This document shows positions 26,402 through 35,868 of a DNA stretch of 64,000 bases, piece by piece (position 1 is the first letter of the stretch; every line of letters begins with the position of its first letter). The notes under the pieces were generated by a model. It was not told the origin of the DNA and searched no databases. It saw nothing but the letters and a program-made list of their open reading frames with translations. Both the position numbers and the translations under genes were made by a program. Source of the DNA: Luteibacter aegosomatis (GTDB lineage: Bacteria; Pseudomonadota; Gammaproteobacteria; Xanthomonadales; Rhodanobacteraceae); contig NZ_CP095740.1 in the NCBI RefSeq assembly GCF_023078455.1, positions 2,716,001-2,780,000 on the forward strand, in the 5' to 3' direction.

Positions 26402-28129
26402 ATGACTATGGAAATTCGGCCATGCGCCCTCATCGCGGGTATCGCGCTTGCCGTCATGCCCCTCCTCGGCACGGCGCAGGTGGCCCCGGCACCGAGTTCC
26501 ACGCCATCCCCTCCCCCGATCGTCGCACCGGATCCCGCCGATATCGCCACCGCCGTGGCTCCGCCGCCGACGGACGACCCGATGGCGCAGGCCATCTATG
26601 CCCGCATCCAGCGGATGACCCCCTTGCAGGCCGGACCGTTGCCTCGCCAGGACGCCGCGATAGGCAAGGCCGTGTCCGATTTCTACGCCCAGCGCCATTA
26701 CGCGGCCGCCTGGGCCGACGAGGACAACGTGCGCCAACTGCTTGCCGGCCTCGCCTCGACGGACGGCGACGGCCTGCTGCCCGAGGACTATCACCTCTCC
26801 GCGCTCAAGGCGGCGTTCGGCGACCCCGGCTGGAAGGACGCGCCGCCCGCTCGTCGCGCCGAGGTGGAAATCGAAGCCAGCGCCGCCTACATCACCGCGC
26901 TGATCCAGCTGGCGCGAGGCAAGGTCGATCCGGTGCGCCTCGATCCCGCCTGGAATTTCGATCCGGCGGCGATCGATCCGCAGCAGGGCATGTCGATGCT
27001 GCAGACGTCCATCGAGGAGCGCAGCGTCGAACAGGCCTTCGCCATGGCCCGGCCGCAACATCCCCTGTATGCGAAGCTTCGCGACGCCCTCGCCGGCTTG
27101 CGCGAGCAGGCCGCGAAAGGCGGCTGGCCCGTCGTAGCCGAGGGCCCCACCCTCAAGCCCGGCATGACCGATCCGCGCGTGGCCTCGCTGCGCCGACGGC
27201 TGGTCGCCGGCGGTTACCTCGATCCCACGCTGGCCACCGGCGAGCACTTCGACAATCCGCTGGCCGATGCGACGAAACGTTTCCAGGCCGACCAGTACCT
27301 GCATGCCGACGGCCATGTCGGCGCCGATACGCTCGCCGCCCTGAACGTGCCGATCGCCGAACGCATCGGCCAGGTGCGGGTGAACCTGGAGCGCGCGCGC
27401 TGGCTGCTGCACGCCTTGCAGGGCACCTTCGTCGTGGTCGACGTGGCGGGCTACAAGATACGCTTCTACCGTGATGGCCAACCCGTCTGGACCTCGCGCG
27501 TGCAGGTGGGCAAGCCCTATCGCAGCACGCCGATCTTCCGCTCGCAGATCACCTACGTCACCTTCAACCCGACCTGGACGATCCCGCCCACCATCCTGAA
27601 GAACGACGTGCTGCCGAAGATCCGGCGCAACGCGGGTTACCTCGCGGCCAATCGCATCCGCGTGCTCGACGGCGCCGGCAACCGGCTTTCGCCGGCCAGC
27701 GTCGACTGGTCCAATCCGCGTGGCATCACGTTGCGCCAGGACGCCGGCCCCGGCAATTCGCTGGGACGGGTGGTGATCCGCTTCCCCAACTCGTTCGCGG
27801 TGTACCTGCACGACACGCCGCACCAGGAACTCTTCGAGCAGGCCAAGCGCGACACCAGCTCAGGCTGCATCCGCGTGGAGCACCCGCTCGATCTGGTGCA
27901 ATTGCTGTTCAACGATCCGCGGAACTGGAGCCGCGAAGCGATCGATGCGCGCATCGCCGCGGGCAAGACGCAGAACGTCACGCTCCCCACGGCCGTGCCC
28001 GTGTTGCTCGCCTACTGGACCGTGGACGTCGACGACGACGGCAAGCTCGCCTACAAGCCCGACGTCTACCAGCGCGACGGAGCGTTGCTCGCCGCCCTGG
28101 ACCGCCCCCAGCCCCTGGAAGCTCCCTGA
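26402..28129 (+). CDS. L,D-transpeptidase, YcbB/LdtD type
   Basis: 575 residues, periplasmic. A signal peptide is followed by a proline-rich linker (residues ~25-55), the helical scaffold domain, a peptidoglycan-binding repeat around residues 245-320 (LKPGMTDPRVASLRRRLVAGG, FQADQYLHADGHVGADTL) and a YkuD domain. The catalytic His is in VYLHDTPH and the Cys in SSGCIRVEHPLDL. Such enzymes form 3-3 cross-links and repair the wall under envelope stress. Domain order and length match LdtD. Confidence 0.92.
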   Translation: MTMEIRPCALIAGIALAVMPLLGTAQVAPAPSSTPSPPPIVAPDPADIATAVAPPPTDDPMAQAIYARIQRMTPLQAGPLPRQDAAIGKAVSDFYAQRHYAAAWADEDNVRQLLAGLASTDGDGLLPEDYHLSALKAAFGDPGWKDAPPARRAEVEIEASAAYITALIQLARGKVDPVRLDPAWNFDPAAIDPQQGMSMLQTSIEERSVEQAFAMARPQHPLYAKLRDALAGLREQAAKGGWPVVAEGPTLKPGMTDPRVASLRRRLVAGGYLDPTLATGEHFDNPLADATKRFQADQYLHADGHVGADTLAALNVPIAERIGQVRVNLERARWLLHALQGTFVVVDVAGYKIRFYRDGQPVWTSRVQVGKPYRSTPIFRSQITYVTFNPTWTIPPTILKNDVLPKIRRNAGYLAANRIRVLDGAGNRLSPASVDWSNPRGITLRQDAGPGNSLGRVVIRFPNSFAVYLHDTPHQELFEQAKRDTSSGCIRVEHPLDLVQLLFNDPRNWSREAIDARIAAGKTQNVTLPTAVPVLLAYWTVDVDDDGKLAYKPDVYQRDGALLAALDRPQPLEAP

Positions 28130-28221
28130 GCGACCGGCGGTTTCGCCGCCGCCGAATGCTCGGGAGGGTGCGGCTTTTCGTCCGTATTCCCGCTGGCGAT
28201 GGCAGGTGCAACAATTCGTCC

Positions 28222-28953
28222 ATGAATGCTCCCCCCGAAGCGACCGAAACCCTCCTCCACCACCAGGTCCGGGACGAGGGCTTCGCCTTCGTGCAGGGCA
28301 CGGACATGCGCCGGCTGTTCGAGCACACCGCGCCCTTGTCCGACTGGGAAGCCTTCGCCGCGAGCTGGAACGCGCTCGAGCCGGATACGTACCTCGCCGC
28401 CACCGGCCGTTTCCGCCGCCGTCGCCACGCGACCTACGCAGCCTCCCCACACGGTCCGATCGAACGCAAGCCGCACCAGGCGCACTACCAGACGCTGGCT
28501 TACAACACGCTGCAGGGCGATATCGAGCGCTGGTTCGAACCGGTGTTACCCGAAATCGCCGACGGCGCGAGCATGCACGCCATCCTCGACTATTGCCGCG
28601 ACGTCTTCGGAAGCCTATCGCCCGACGTGACCCATTGGCACGTCGAGGTGCACCAGTTCCGCATCGAGGCCTCGGCCGGCTCCTCGGGCGAGCCCACGCC
28701 GGAAGGCAGCCACCGCGACGGCGTGGATTACGTGCTCGTGCTGCTGGTCGATCGCGAAAACATCGCCAGCGGCACCACCACCATCCACTCGCCGGACGGC
28801 CGGGAACTGGGCGAATTCACCCTGACCAAACCGCTCGATGCGGCATGGATCCACGATCCGCGCGTGTTCCACGGGGTGACACCGGTGACGCCGATCGATC
28901 CGTCCAGGGCCTCGCATCGCGACGTGCTGGTGGTGACGTTCCGCCGCGACTGA
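28222..28953 (+). CDS. 2-oxoglutarate/Fe(II) dioxygenase family protein
   Basis: 243 residues from the ATG at 28222. The Fe ligands are expected in SHRDGVDYV (His-x-Asp type) and VFHGVTPV; the distal Arg is near the C terminus (SHRDVLVVTFRR). It fits the 2OG-Fe_Oxy_2 family (PF10014), which includes free amino acid hydroxylases such as isoleucine dioxygenase. Substrate unknown. The gene stands 93 bp after the transpeptidase. Confidence 0.82.
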   Translation: MNAPPEATETLLHHQVRDEGFAFVQGTDMRRLFEHTAPLSDWEAFAASWNALEPDTYLAATGRFRRRRHATYAASPHGPIERKPHQAHYQTLAYNTLQGDIERWFEPVLPEIADGASMHAILDYCRDVFGSLSPDVTHWHVEVHQFRIEASAGSSGEPTPEGSHRDGVDYVLVLLVDRENIASGTTTIHSPDGRELGEFTLTKPLDAAWIHDPRVFHGVTPVTPIDPSRASHRDVLVVTFRRD

Positions 28954-29039
28954 ATCCACGGCAATTGGGCGAAATTCTCAAAGGTTCGGCGACAAATCCG
29001 TGTAATAATGGGATTTTTCACCGCATTGAACCATTCGCG

Positions 29040-29396
29040 ATGAATTCGTCAGGCAAATACGATTTCCGCCAGTTCCAGGAGGAACTCGCCGCCCTCGATC
29101 GCCAGATCGCCGGTCGCTCACCCGAGCCCACGCCCCCGCCGAAAGCCGAACCCGCTCCTAAACCGGCGCCCAAACCGCGCGGGCGGCCGAAGAAGGTCGA
29201 TCCGCTGGCCGGAGCCCGCGAGGAATTCGACGCCCTGCGCCAACGCTACAGCCTCACGGTGGCCGACGTGGTCGCCTGGTTCCCTCCCGAAGAAGGCATC
29301 GCCTACCTGCAAGGCCTGTTGGAGGTCAAACCGCGTCGCCGCCGCAAGTCGGTGGATGCGGATGCCGTAGCCGAAAACGGCGGCGACGAGGGCTGA
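29040..29396 (+). CDS. AT-hook-bearing small protein, probable DNA-binding
   Basis: 118 residues. An N-terminal helix is followed by a Pro/Ala/Lys-rich linker carrying KPRGRPKKVD, a classic AT-hook core, then a compact C-terminal helical region (SLTVADVVAWFPPEEGIAYLQGLL) and a basic RRRRK patch. This suits a nucleoid-associated or accessory DNA-binding protein; H-NS-like function is possible but the fold is not recognised. The upstream 80 bp is unusually A+T rich for this genome and contains TAATAAT at 29003. Confidence 0.65.
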   Translation: MNSSGKYDFRQFQEELAALDRQIAGRSPEPTPPPKAEPAPKPAPKPRGRPKKVDPLAGAREEFDALRQRYSLTVADVVAWFPPEEGIAYLQGLLEVKPRRRRKSVDADAVAENGGDEG

Positions 29397-29556
29397 ACCT
29401 CCGAAGCCGTATTGAACCCGCGGCGGCACGCGAGCGGGTTCGACGAGGCGAGCGCCGGATGCGTCGGGACCGCCGATGCAGGGGCCAGCCGCGCTCTTGT
29501 CGGTCGAGATGGCGACGCCGTGCCACTCCCGCCGGTCATCCATGGTATGTAACGGC

Positions 29557-30366
29557 ATGACCATGCCCATGCCGCCCACGACGGTCGCCGACGCCCTGGC
29601 TTCCCTGGCCGCTCACGAATCCCGGCGGGCCATCCGCGCGCTGTCGGAGACGTCCGACCGTCACAAGGGCGTGCACGAGGCGCGCAAATCGATCCGCCGG
29701 CTCAAAAGCCTTCTCGCCTTGGGCGAGGAACCTTTCGGCAAGACGCTGGAACCGATATGGGCCGAGCTGTCGTCGCTCGCCACGGGACTGTCCTCGCTGC
29801 GGGACGCGCACGTGGCCGCGACCATCGCACGCGGCGTCGCCGGCGAACGGCCTTCCCCGCCATGGAAACGAGCCATCGGCCTGCTCGAGGCACGCCGGGA
29901 CGCGAAGCTCGACGACGCCCTGCGAAAAGACCCGGCCTTCCGCCGCCGCCGACAGCGATTGGCGGATGTCGGGGCGCAGATCCAGTCGCTGGCATGGAGC
30001 AAGCTCGAACGCCATGACGTCGAAAAGGCCCTGGCCCGCTCCGAGCGTCGCGTGTCGAAAGCGGAAGCGCGCGCGGCGGATCGGGGCACCGATATCGACC
30101 ATCACCGCTGGCGCCGCCGTGCCCGTCGGTTGCGCATGCAGTTGGAGTTCTGGCGCAAGGCACTGAAAGCGGTGGAAGCGTCGTCGCATCATCGAGGACA
30201 CCACGGCAAGACCGCGGTGAAGAAGATGTCGGAGCTGTCGGACGCGCTGGGCGCGCGACGGGACCTGCGCTCGTTGCGCCGCGTGCTGCGAACGCTCGAC
30301 GGGATGGGGCCGCTGGCCCCGTTGCTCGACGACATTCGGCAGGCGCTGAAAGCACAGTCTGCGTAA
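29557..30366 (+). CDS. CHAD domain protein
   Basis: 269 residues, almost entirely helical and very basic. The conserved-histidine helices are seen in HKGVHEARKSIRRLKSLL and later HHRWRRRARRLRMQLEFWRKAL, the CHAD signature. CHAD domains bind polyphosphate and associate with its granules. The ATG at 29557 is chosen because the sequence upstream in frame is unlike protein. No polyphosphate kinase or CYTH partner is in the window. Confidence 0.88.
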   Translation: MTMPMPPTTVADALASLAAHESRRAIRALSETSDRHKGVHEARKSIRRLKSLLALGEEPFGKTLEPIWAELSSLATGLSSLRDAHVAATIARGVAGERPSPPWKRAIGLLEARRDAKLDDALRKDPAFRRRRQRLADVGAQIQSLAWSKLERHDVEKALARSERRVSKAEARAADRGTDIDHHRWRRRARRLRMQLEFWRKALKAVEASSHHRGHHGKTAVKKMSELSDALGARRDLRSLRRVLRTLDGMGPLAPLLDDIRQALKAQSA

Positions 30367-30401
30367 ATCGCCTATCCCGGCCCGTCGTGACCGGCAATTT
30401 C

Positions 30402-30417
30402 ATACGGACGTCCAAAC
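30402..30417. promoter_or_regulatory. weak match to the met-box-like operator
   Basis: ATACGGACGTCCAAAC shares GGACGTCCAAAC with the mtnB operator but lacks the left half. It lies 58 bp before the DUF1080 gene. Chance is possible. Confidence 0.2.
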
Positions 30418-30474
30418 GATGGCAACGCCGGCTGAACGGGAGTACGCTCGGCGTTCCCTTCCCCGGAGCACGTC

Positions 30475-31209
30475 ATGTCCCGAATCGTCTTCAAGGTCGT
30501 CGCCCTCGCCGGCATGGCCGCCCTCCCCGTCCACGCCGCCGACACGGCCAACGCGAAGGATGACAAGGGTTGGGTGTCGCTTTTCGACGGCAAGAGCCTC
30601 GCCGGCTGGCACTCCTTCAACCAGAAGGGGACGGGCAAGGCCTGGAGCGTGGACGATGGCGCGATCCGCCTGGAGCGCGGCCACGAGGCGGCCGACGCCG
30701 ACGTGGCCGATCTCGTCAGCGACAAGGAATACGAAAACTTCGACCTGAAGCTCGAGTGGAAGATGACCGCCTGCGCGGACGCCGGCATCATGTTCAACGT
30801 CAACGAGTCGCCGAAATATCATTACACCTGGGAAACCGGCCCCGAAATGCAGATTGCCGACCTCGTCTGCACCAAGCCCGACAGCTATACGCTCTACGAG
30901 CGCTCGGGCGACCTGTTCGACATGATCTCGTCCCGTGTCGAAAACGTGCTCGAGCACGGCAACTGGAACCAGATCGAGATCATCGTCGACCACGGCCACG
31001 TGCAGTTCTTCCAGAACGGCTACAAGACGGTGGACACCACGATGTGGACACCGGAATGGAACGCCCTGGTATCCAAGACCAAATTCGCGAAGATGCCGGG
31101 CTACGGCCTCTTCCACAAGGGCCGCATCTCACTGCAGGGCGGCGAAGACAAGGGCGTGGAACCGATCCACATCTGGTTCCGGAATATCCGCATCAAGGAA
31201 CTGGGCTGA
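30475..31209 (+). CDS. secreted DUF1080 protein (3-keto-disaccharide hydrolase family)
   Basis: 244 residues. A signal peptide (IVFKVVALAGMAALPVHA) leads to one DUF1080 jelly-roll domain: WVSLFDGKSLAGW at the front, YENFDLKLEWKM in the middle and GRISLQGGEDKG near the end. Members include 3-keto-glucoside hydrolases acting in the periplasm. The substrate here is not shown by neighbours. CCCCGGAGCACGTC precedes the ATG. Confidence 0.9.
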   Translation: MSRIVFKVVALAGMAALPVHAADTANAKDDKGWVSLFDGKSLAGWHSFNQKGTGKAWSVDDGAIRLERGHEAADADVADLVSDKEYENFDLKLEWKMTACADAGIMFNVNESPKYHYTWETGPEMQIADLVCTKPDSYTLYERSGDLFDMISSRVENVLEHGNWNQIEIIVDHGHVQFFQNGYKTVDTTMWTPEWNALVSKTKFAKMPGYGLFHKGRISLQGGEDKGVEPIHIWFRNIRIKELG

Positions 31210-31247
31210 CGGGCGTTTACCGCCCGCCAGCCGGAGCGCGCTCAGCG

Positions 31248-32369
31248 TCAGTGCTCGAGACTCCCGCTACGGCAGCTCTTCGGCGCGTTGAACACATTGC
31301 ATCGCACATGCGCGCCGTTCGGGAACCCCACGGCATAGCCCGCGGCCGAGGGCTCACCCGCCGGGTAGTCCGTGCTGATCAGCTGGGCGCCGCTGGCGAG
31401 TACCACGTCGCTACGCGAACCGTCGTTGCGAAGGCCCTGGCCCTGCGCCGGATCGTCGGTGCGCGCACGCACGAGGTAGCCGCGCGTCACGAGATCGTCG
31501 ATCTTCGCCTTGTCGCATTCGTTGCACTCGGTGAACGCGGCATCGGCCTCGCCCGGCGTGGCGTTGGTGAAAGCGACGCGGCCGCGCAACGAGGGATGCC
31601 CATCGGTATACACCGATTCGACCTTGCGCTGGTCGAGCAGGAACACGACCTTGCCGCGCGCGGCGTCGATCGTGGGCCAGCCGCCATCCCGAACCGCGGC
31701 ATCGAGCGTGTCGTGGGGGCCACGCACGTCATCGGGCACGATGGTCTCATCGCGCGGAAACACCGAGCCGATCTCCCCGTCGAGCGCATCGAACACGGCC
31801 GGCGTGAAGCGCTCGGGCGTCACCGTCGGAATCTTGACCTTCAGCGGTTCTTCCTTCGTTTCCAGCAGCACGAACAGCGGCGAGTGCCGCGGATGGGCCT
31901 TCGACCACGCGCGCAACTCTTCCAGGCACGCCACGAAGGGCTGGCAGGTGCTGCGCTGATCGAAGCCCTGGATATGCATCACCTTGAAGCCCGGCTTTTC
32001 CCACACGCCCGGCGCCGCCGTCGGCGGATCGGCCGGCAGGCCGTTCACGGCGATCATGTGGTCGATCACCGGATCGAGGTAGAGACCGCCCTTCGCGTCC
32101 GAATAGACATCGATCTCCACCTGCCGCACGCCGTCGTCGAGCTGGCGGGTGAGCGAAGGATGGCTGTAGTCGATGGCGGCGAACCGCTGCGCCGCCTCCT
32201 TCATCATCACCTTGCGGGCGCTGGACGCGAAACCGGCGTGATAGCTGTTGTGCGTACCGATCACCTGGATCTGGTTGATCCGCACCGCGTCGGCACCGGC
32301 GACCGGCATCGCCGCGAATATCGCGCCGGTGGCCATGGCCAGCACATGGAAACGGTTGAGCATCATCAT
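31248..32369 (-). CDS. Ca2+-dependent PI-PLC-like phosphodiesterase, secreted
   Basis: 373 residues with an N-terminal signal (LAMATGAIFAAMPVAGA). The TIM-barrel catalytic region opens with QVIGTHNSYHAG, giving the first catalytic His; further ligands are in QVEIDVYSD and the second His near MHIQGFD. This fits the Ca2+-dependent phosphoinositide-specific phospholipase C group (PF16670). It probably cleaves phosphodiesters outside the cell or in the periplasm; true inositol-lipid use is not proven. Confidence 0.85.
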   Translation of the reverse strand: MMMLNRFHVLAMATGAIFAAMPVAGADAVRINQIQVIGTHNSYHAGFASSARKVMMKEAAQRFAAIDYSHPSLTRQLDDGVRQVEIDVYSDAKGGLYLDPVIDHMIAVNGLPADPPTAAPGVWEKPGFKVMHIQGFDQRSTCQPFVACLEELRAWSKAHPRHSPLFVLLETKEEPLKVKIPTVTPERFTPAVFDALDGEIGSVFPRDETIVPDDVRGPHDTLDAAVRDGGWPTIDAARGKVVFLLDQRKVESVYTDGHPSLRGRVAFTNATPGEADAAFTECNECDKAKIDDLVTRGYLVRARTDDPAQGQGLRNDGSRSDVVLASGAQLISTDYPAGEPSAAGYAVGFPNGAHVRCNVFNAPKSCRSGSLEH

Positions 32370-32626
32370 ATTTCTCCGTTAACGGCTCAGCGGGACGATC
32401 GCGTGCAAAAAAGGTAAATCCCGGAATGGACATGGAGAGCCGGCGGGAACGGCTATGCCTAGGTCGATATCCGCGGCGTGCCCATGAGCGAAAACGCCTG
32501 CGAACGACCGCGGTGACTTCACCATGACAGCCCAAAATGTACAAATAAAGTCGAGGGTCACGCGACGCCCCTCATCTGCTGCTAAAGTCGCGAGCTGCGC
32601 GCATCCCCAGCGCCCCGCCACCGTTC

Positions 32627-32959
32627 GTGACCGTGCATCGCTCCTTCTACCGCCGCTTCTTCCCCCATTTCCTGCGACAGGTCGCGGAAGACCGCTTCGT
32701 CGTGCTAAACGTCGACGGGTTGCCGGTCGGCCTCTCCCGGTCGGACGTGGCATCCGTCGAGGACACCGACGGCACGGTGCCTATCCGGCTGCAGCTCGAC
32801 GAGGCGGTGCTGCTCGAACTCGAGGCGCTGGGCGCGCGCATCGCGATGGAAGGCATCTACCTGTTCGACGCGAAGGACGATCCCACGGCCTCGGGCCTGG
32901 GGTTCAGCGATTACGCGAATCGTCTCCACGCCATCGCCTCGCTGGCGGTCACGTCCTGA
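32627..32959 (+). CDS. 110-residue hypothetical protein
   Basis: Starts with GTG at 32627 (a second GTG two codons later is also possible); no clear ribosome site. The protein opens with a basic helix (HRSFYRRFFPHFLRQ) followed by an acidic, strand-rich body. No known domain recognised. The next gene begins within its stop codon (TGATG), so the two are coupled. The preceding 257-bp gap (32370-32626) is A+T richer than average and shows no gene. Confidence 0.6.
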   Translation: MTVHRSFYRRFFPHFLRQVAEDRFVVLNVDGLPVGLSRSDVASVEDTDGTVPIRLQLDEAVLLELEALGARIAMEGIYLFDAKDDPTASGLGFSDYANRLHAIASLAVTS

Positions 32960-33216
32960 TGCGGATGACCTCGCGCGTGGTGTGGTGGCATGCCGACCTG
33001 CAATTCGCGGTGCTGGAGCGGCATGGCAGTTTCGCGGTCGCCAGCGTGTACGAGGGCCTCATCGAGCTGGGCGACGAACTCCACGGAAAGCTGCCGATGG
33101 AGGGCGCCTGCCAGCTTACCGAGAGCGTCAGCGGACGTTCGGTATGGCTATCCGTCGAAGCCGTGGGGCTTACCGAGGAGGAAGTCAGCGAACTGCTGGG
33201 GCACCTGCGCGACTGA
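32959..33216 (+). CDS. 85-residue hypothetical protein coupled to the previous gene
   Basis: Begins at the ATG in TGATG. Starts MRMTSRVVWWHADLQFAVLE and ends EEVSELLGHLRD, an amphipathic alpha/beta small protein with no signal peptide. Its last 32 bp overlap the end of the convergent exopolysaccharide operon. Function unknown. Confidence 0.6.
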   Translation: MRMTSRVVWWHADLQFAVLERHGSFAVASVYEGLIELGDELHGKLPMEGACQLTESVSGRSVWLSVEAVGLTEEEVSELLGHLRD

Positions 33217-34324
33217 CCTCTCGCATGCGGCTCAGGCCACGGTAGAGCCAGCGTGCCGGCGCATACATGTGGAAGCCGGCGGTGGCGGTGCCCGAGCGCA
33301 CGATATACAGCGACCCGCAAGGCTCCCCGCGACTGGCGAGCACGCGCTTGTACTGGTTGTCACCGTAGCCGAAGCTGATCCGCTCGCCGGGACAACGGTC
33401 CATCACCCCGCGGATGGCCTGGAACACGGCCACCGACCCGATGCCCGCCTTCGCCACGGCCTCGTCGTAACCGAGGTCTTCCACGAGGTAGGTGCCGCTG
33501 ATCCGGTAACCGTGGACGTAGGCCAGGGGCCGCCCCTCGCGCAGCACCACGTGGCCGATCAACTGGCCCGACGCGGCCAGGCGCCGGAACAGCTCCACCC
33601 GCGCGGGCGCCTCCCAGTCGATGGGCAAGGCGTCGTGATGCCAGGTTCGCGCGTACGCCTCGTTGATCAGGCGGCAATACGCCGGCATGGCCTCGGGGGT
33701 GTCGAACACGTGCAGCGCGGCATCGCCGCCGAGTTTGCGGTAGGCGCGGCCGACGCGTTGCACCAGGTCGGTACGCTTCTTCTTGTCCAACGAGGCGAGC
33801 CAAGCCTCCGACGAGGGATGGGGATCGATGGTCCAGTGCGTCTGCTCGCGAAGGTGGGCCGATACCGCACGGAATCCCCTGCCCTTCGCCAGTTCGGCGG
33901 CGAAGGAGTCGTCGAGCCGGGCTTCCTGGATCCGGATCACCCGCAGGGCGGGCTCGCCGGTAAGCTGCCGTGCGATGGCCGTGCCCACGGCCTTGCGATC
34001 GGCGGCTCCCGCGACCACGCCGGTGCCGAGCAGGCGCAGCGCCGTGCCGCGATACACGCGAAGGCGGCGGCCGGCCAGGTCGAGCCGTGCCGTGTGTTCG
34101 GCCGCCAGAAGCGGGGCGTATCCGAGCAAGCGGCCTTTCTCGTCGTGCGCCACGACCACGTAGGGCGTGGTGCCATCGTCGCGGGCGGACACTTCGTAGG
34201 CCAGCCAGTCGGGGTGCTGCACGATGCTGCTCGCGGCCTCCGCCTGCTCGGCCACCGCGGCCATGTCGTCGCGCATGGCGCGCAGTTCGTCGAGCGAATG
34301 CAACGTGGAGCAGAGCACGTTCAT
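33185..34324 (-). CDS. FemAB/GNAT-like acyltransferase, last gene of the EPS operon
   Basis: 379 residues, with a double GNAT-like architecture as in FemAB and CelD-type proteins. The second half holds the conserved DKKKRTDLVQRVGRAYRKLG helix and the core PLAYVHGYRISGTYLVEDLGYDE. Cytoplasmic. In exopolysaccharide loci such proteins are thought to transfer acyl or aminoacyl groups to sugars or lipid-linked intermediates. Start ATG overlaps the flippase stop by four bases. Donor and acceptor unknown. Confidence 0.75.
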   Translation of the reverse strand: MNVLCSTLHSLDELRAMRDDMAAVAEQAEAASSIVQHPDWLAYEVSARDDGTTPYVVVAHDEKGRLLGYAPLLAAEHTARLDLAGRRLRVYRGTALRLLGTGVVAGAADRKAVGTAIARQLTGEPALRVIRIQEARLDDSFAAELAKGRGFRAVSAHLREQTHWTIDPHPSSEAWLASLDKKKRTDLVQRVGRAYRKLGGDAALHVFDTPEAMPAYCRLINEAYARTWHHDALPIDWEAPARVELFRRLAASGQLIGHVVLREGRPLAYVHGYRISGTYLVEDLGYDEAVAKAGIGSVAVFQAIRGVMDRCPGERISFGYGDNQYKRVLASRGEPCGSLYIVRSGTATAGFHMYAPARWLYRGLSRMREVSRAGAPAVR

Positions 34325-35868
34325 GGCGAGGCCTTCACGGCAGCGGGTCGCACGCTGGCCAATGCGCGCACGAAGAAGCGTCCCGGCGGCCCGAGGCGGC
34401 GGCCGATGCCTTCCATGAGCTGCAGGTCGTCGCGGCTCCAATAACGCACCAGGGCGCTGCCCGGCACGTACACCAGCATGAAGACGAGCGCGCCGGCCAG
34501 GAATCCCCAGCGCGACGGCAAGGAATCGGTCACGGCCCAGGCCGCCAGGGTGGCGGCCGCGCCCACGGCGAACAACCGGGCCATGGACGCCAGGGGCAGG
34601 CCGCCGCGCGTGGCCTTGCGCAGGTAATGTACGGCCAGGGCCATCTCCACCACGCGCGCCCCGGCATAGGTAAACACGGCGCCGGCCAGGCCGAAGGGCG
34701 GAATCAGCGCGATGCCGAGCATGGCATTGGCCGCCAGCGCGACCACCGCGATGCGGATGCGGTCGTCCTGCCGGTCCACCACGGTCTGAAAGGCGGCGAT
34801 GCCGTTGCCGATCAGCAGCAGGCCACCGAGCACGAGCGTGGCTTCGATGGCGGGAATCGCGGCGACGTAACGCTCGCCGTACATCAGCCGCACGATTTCC
34901 GGGGTGGTGACCAGCCCCAGGCCGGCGATGGCGACACCCATCGCCCAGTAGAAGCGCGTGGCCTCGGAAAGGAATCGCGCGGCGCGTGCCGCCCCGCTCT
35001 CGCCGAAGGTCTTGGCCATATAGGGCAGCAACGTCGAGGTGAGCCCCACCGAAAACAGTTGCACCGCGCCGCGGGTCAACGTGCCCGCGATGGCGAAATA
35101 GCCCACGGCCACCGAACCGGTGAACGTGGTGAGCAGGAAGACCTCGATGGTGCCCACGCGGAACGAGCCCATCAGCACGAGGGCCGCCGTCAGGCGCAGG
35201 TGGCGATTCACCCGCGCCGTCATCGCTTCCGGCACGTCGCCCGGCGCGAAGGGACGGCAGCAACGGCGGTACATCAGGCGGTTGATGAGGTTGAGCATCA
35301 GGCAGGCCACCGCGAACAGCGCCACGAACGCCGTCAGGCCCAGGTGCAACAGCATCGCCGCCAGCACGAACAGCATGCCCACGATGCCGCCCGCCACGGT
35401 GGCCACGGCTTCGGGCTCGAAGCGCTCCTGCCCCTTGCCGATGGCGACGAGCATCGCGTAGTTGGCCTTCGCCACGACGGCGATGGCCACGAGCCCCATG
35501 ATGGGCAACCAGTCGCCGCTCCACTCGCTGGGCCGCACGATGACGGCACCGACGACGAAGAGCGCGAGCACGGCAGCCGAACTCCAGGTCTGCAGGCGCG
35601 AGAAGCGCGCCGCGAGGTGCGCGGCCAGCGACGGCTGGCCCATACCGTCGGCCTCCGCGATGAACTTCGTCGACGAGGTGGTGAGCGCATGGTTGGAGCA
35701 GACGATGAGCCAGCCGCACAGCCACACCGTGAACGCATAGCGGCCGAAGTCGCTCGGGCCGAGGGCGCGGGCGATCCACACGCTCATCAGCAGGCCGAGG
35801 GCGTATTCGACGTAGGTGGACACGGTGACGATGCCCACGCTGCGCAGGACGGCGATGCGGCGGTTCAT
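34321..35868 (-). CDS. Wzx-like oligosaccharide flippase (MOP superfamily)
   Basis: 515 residues with 12-14 predicted membrane helices. The N-terminal GIVTVSTYVEYALGLLMSVWIARALGPSDFG is a typical flippase opening. It would move lipid-linked polysaccharide repeat units across the inner membrane. It is coupled by ATGA overlaps to both neighbours. It is the only flippase in the cluster; a matching polymerase (Wzy) is not in the window. Confidence 0.88.
   Translation of the reverse strand: MNRRIAVLRSVGIVTVSTYVEYALGLLMSVWIARALGPSDFGRYAFTVWLCGWLIVCSNHALTTSSTKFIAEADGMGQPSLAAHLAARFSRLQTWSSAAVLALFVVGAVIVRPSEWSGDWLPIMGLVAIAVVAKANYAMLVAIGKGQERFEPEAVATVAGGIVGMLFVLAAMLLHLGLTAFVALFAVACLMLNLINRLMYRRCCRPFAPGDVPEAMTARVNRHLRLTAALVLMGSFRVGTIEVFLLTTFTGSVAVGYFAIAGTLTRGAVQLFSVGLTSTLLPYMAKTFGESGAARAARFLSEATRFYWAMGVAIAGLGLVTTPEIVRLMYGERYVAAIPAIEATLVLGGLLLIGNGIAAFQTVVDRQDDRIRIAVVALAANAMLGIALIPPFGLAGAVFTYAGARVVEMALAVHYLRKATRGGLPLASMARLFAVGAAATLAAWAVTDSLPSRWGFLAGALVFMLVYVPGSALVRYWSRDDLQLMEGIGRRLGPPGRFFVRALASVRPAAVKASP

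Noticed and set aside
30402-30417. Methionine control of the DUF1080 gene
   Set aside because: Only the right half of the palindrome fits and the gene has no link to methionine; kept as a low-confidence site only.
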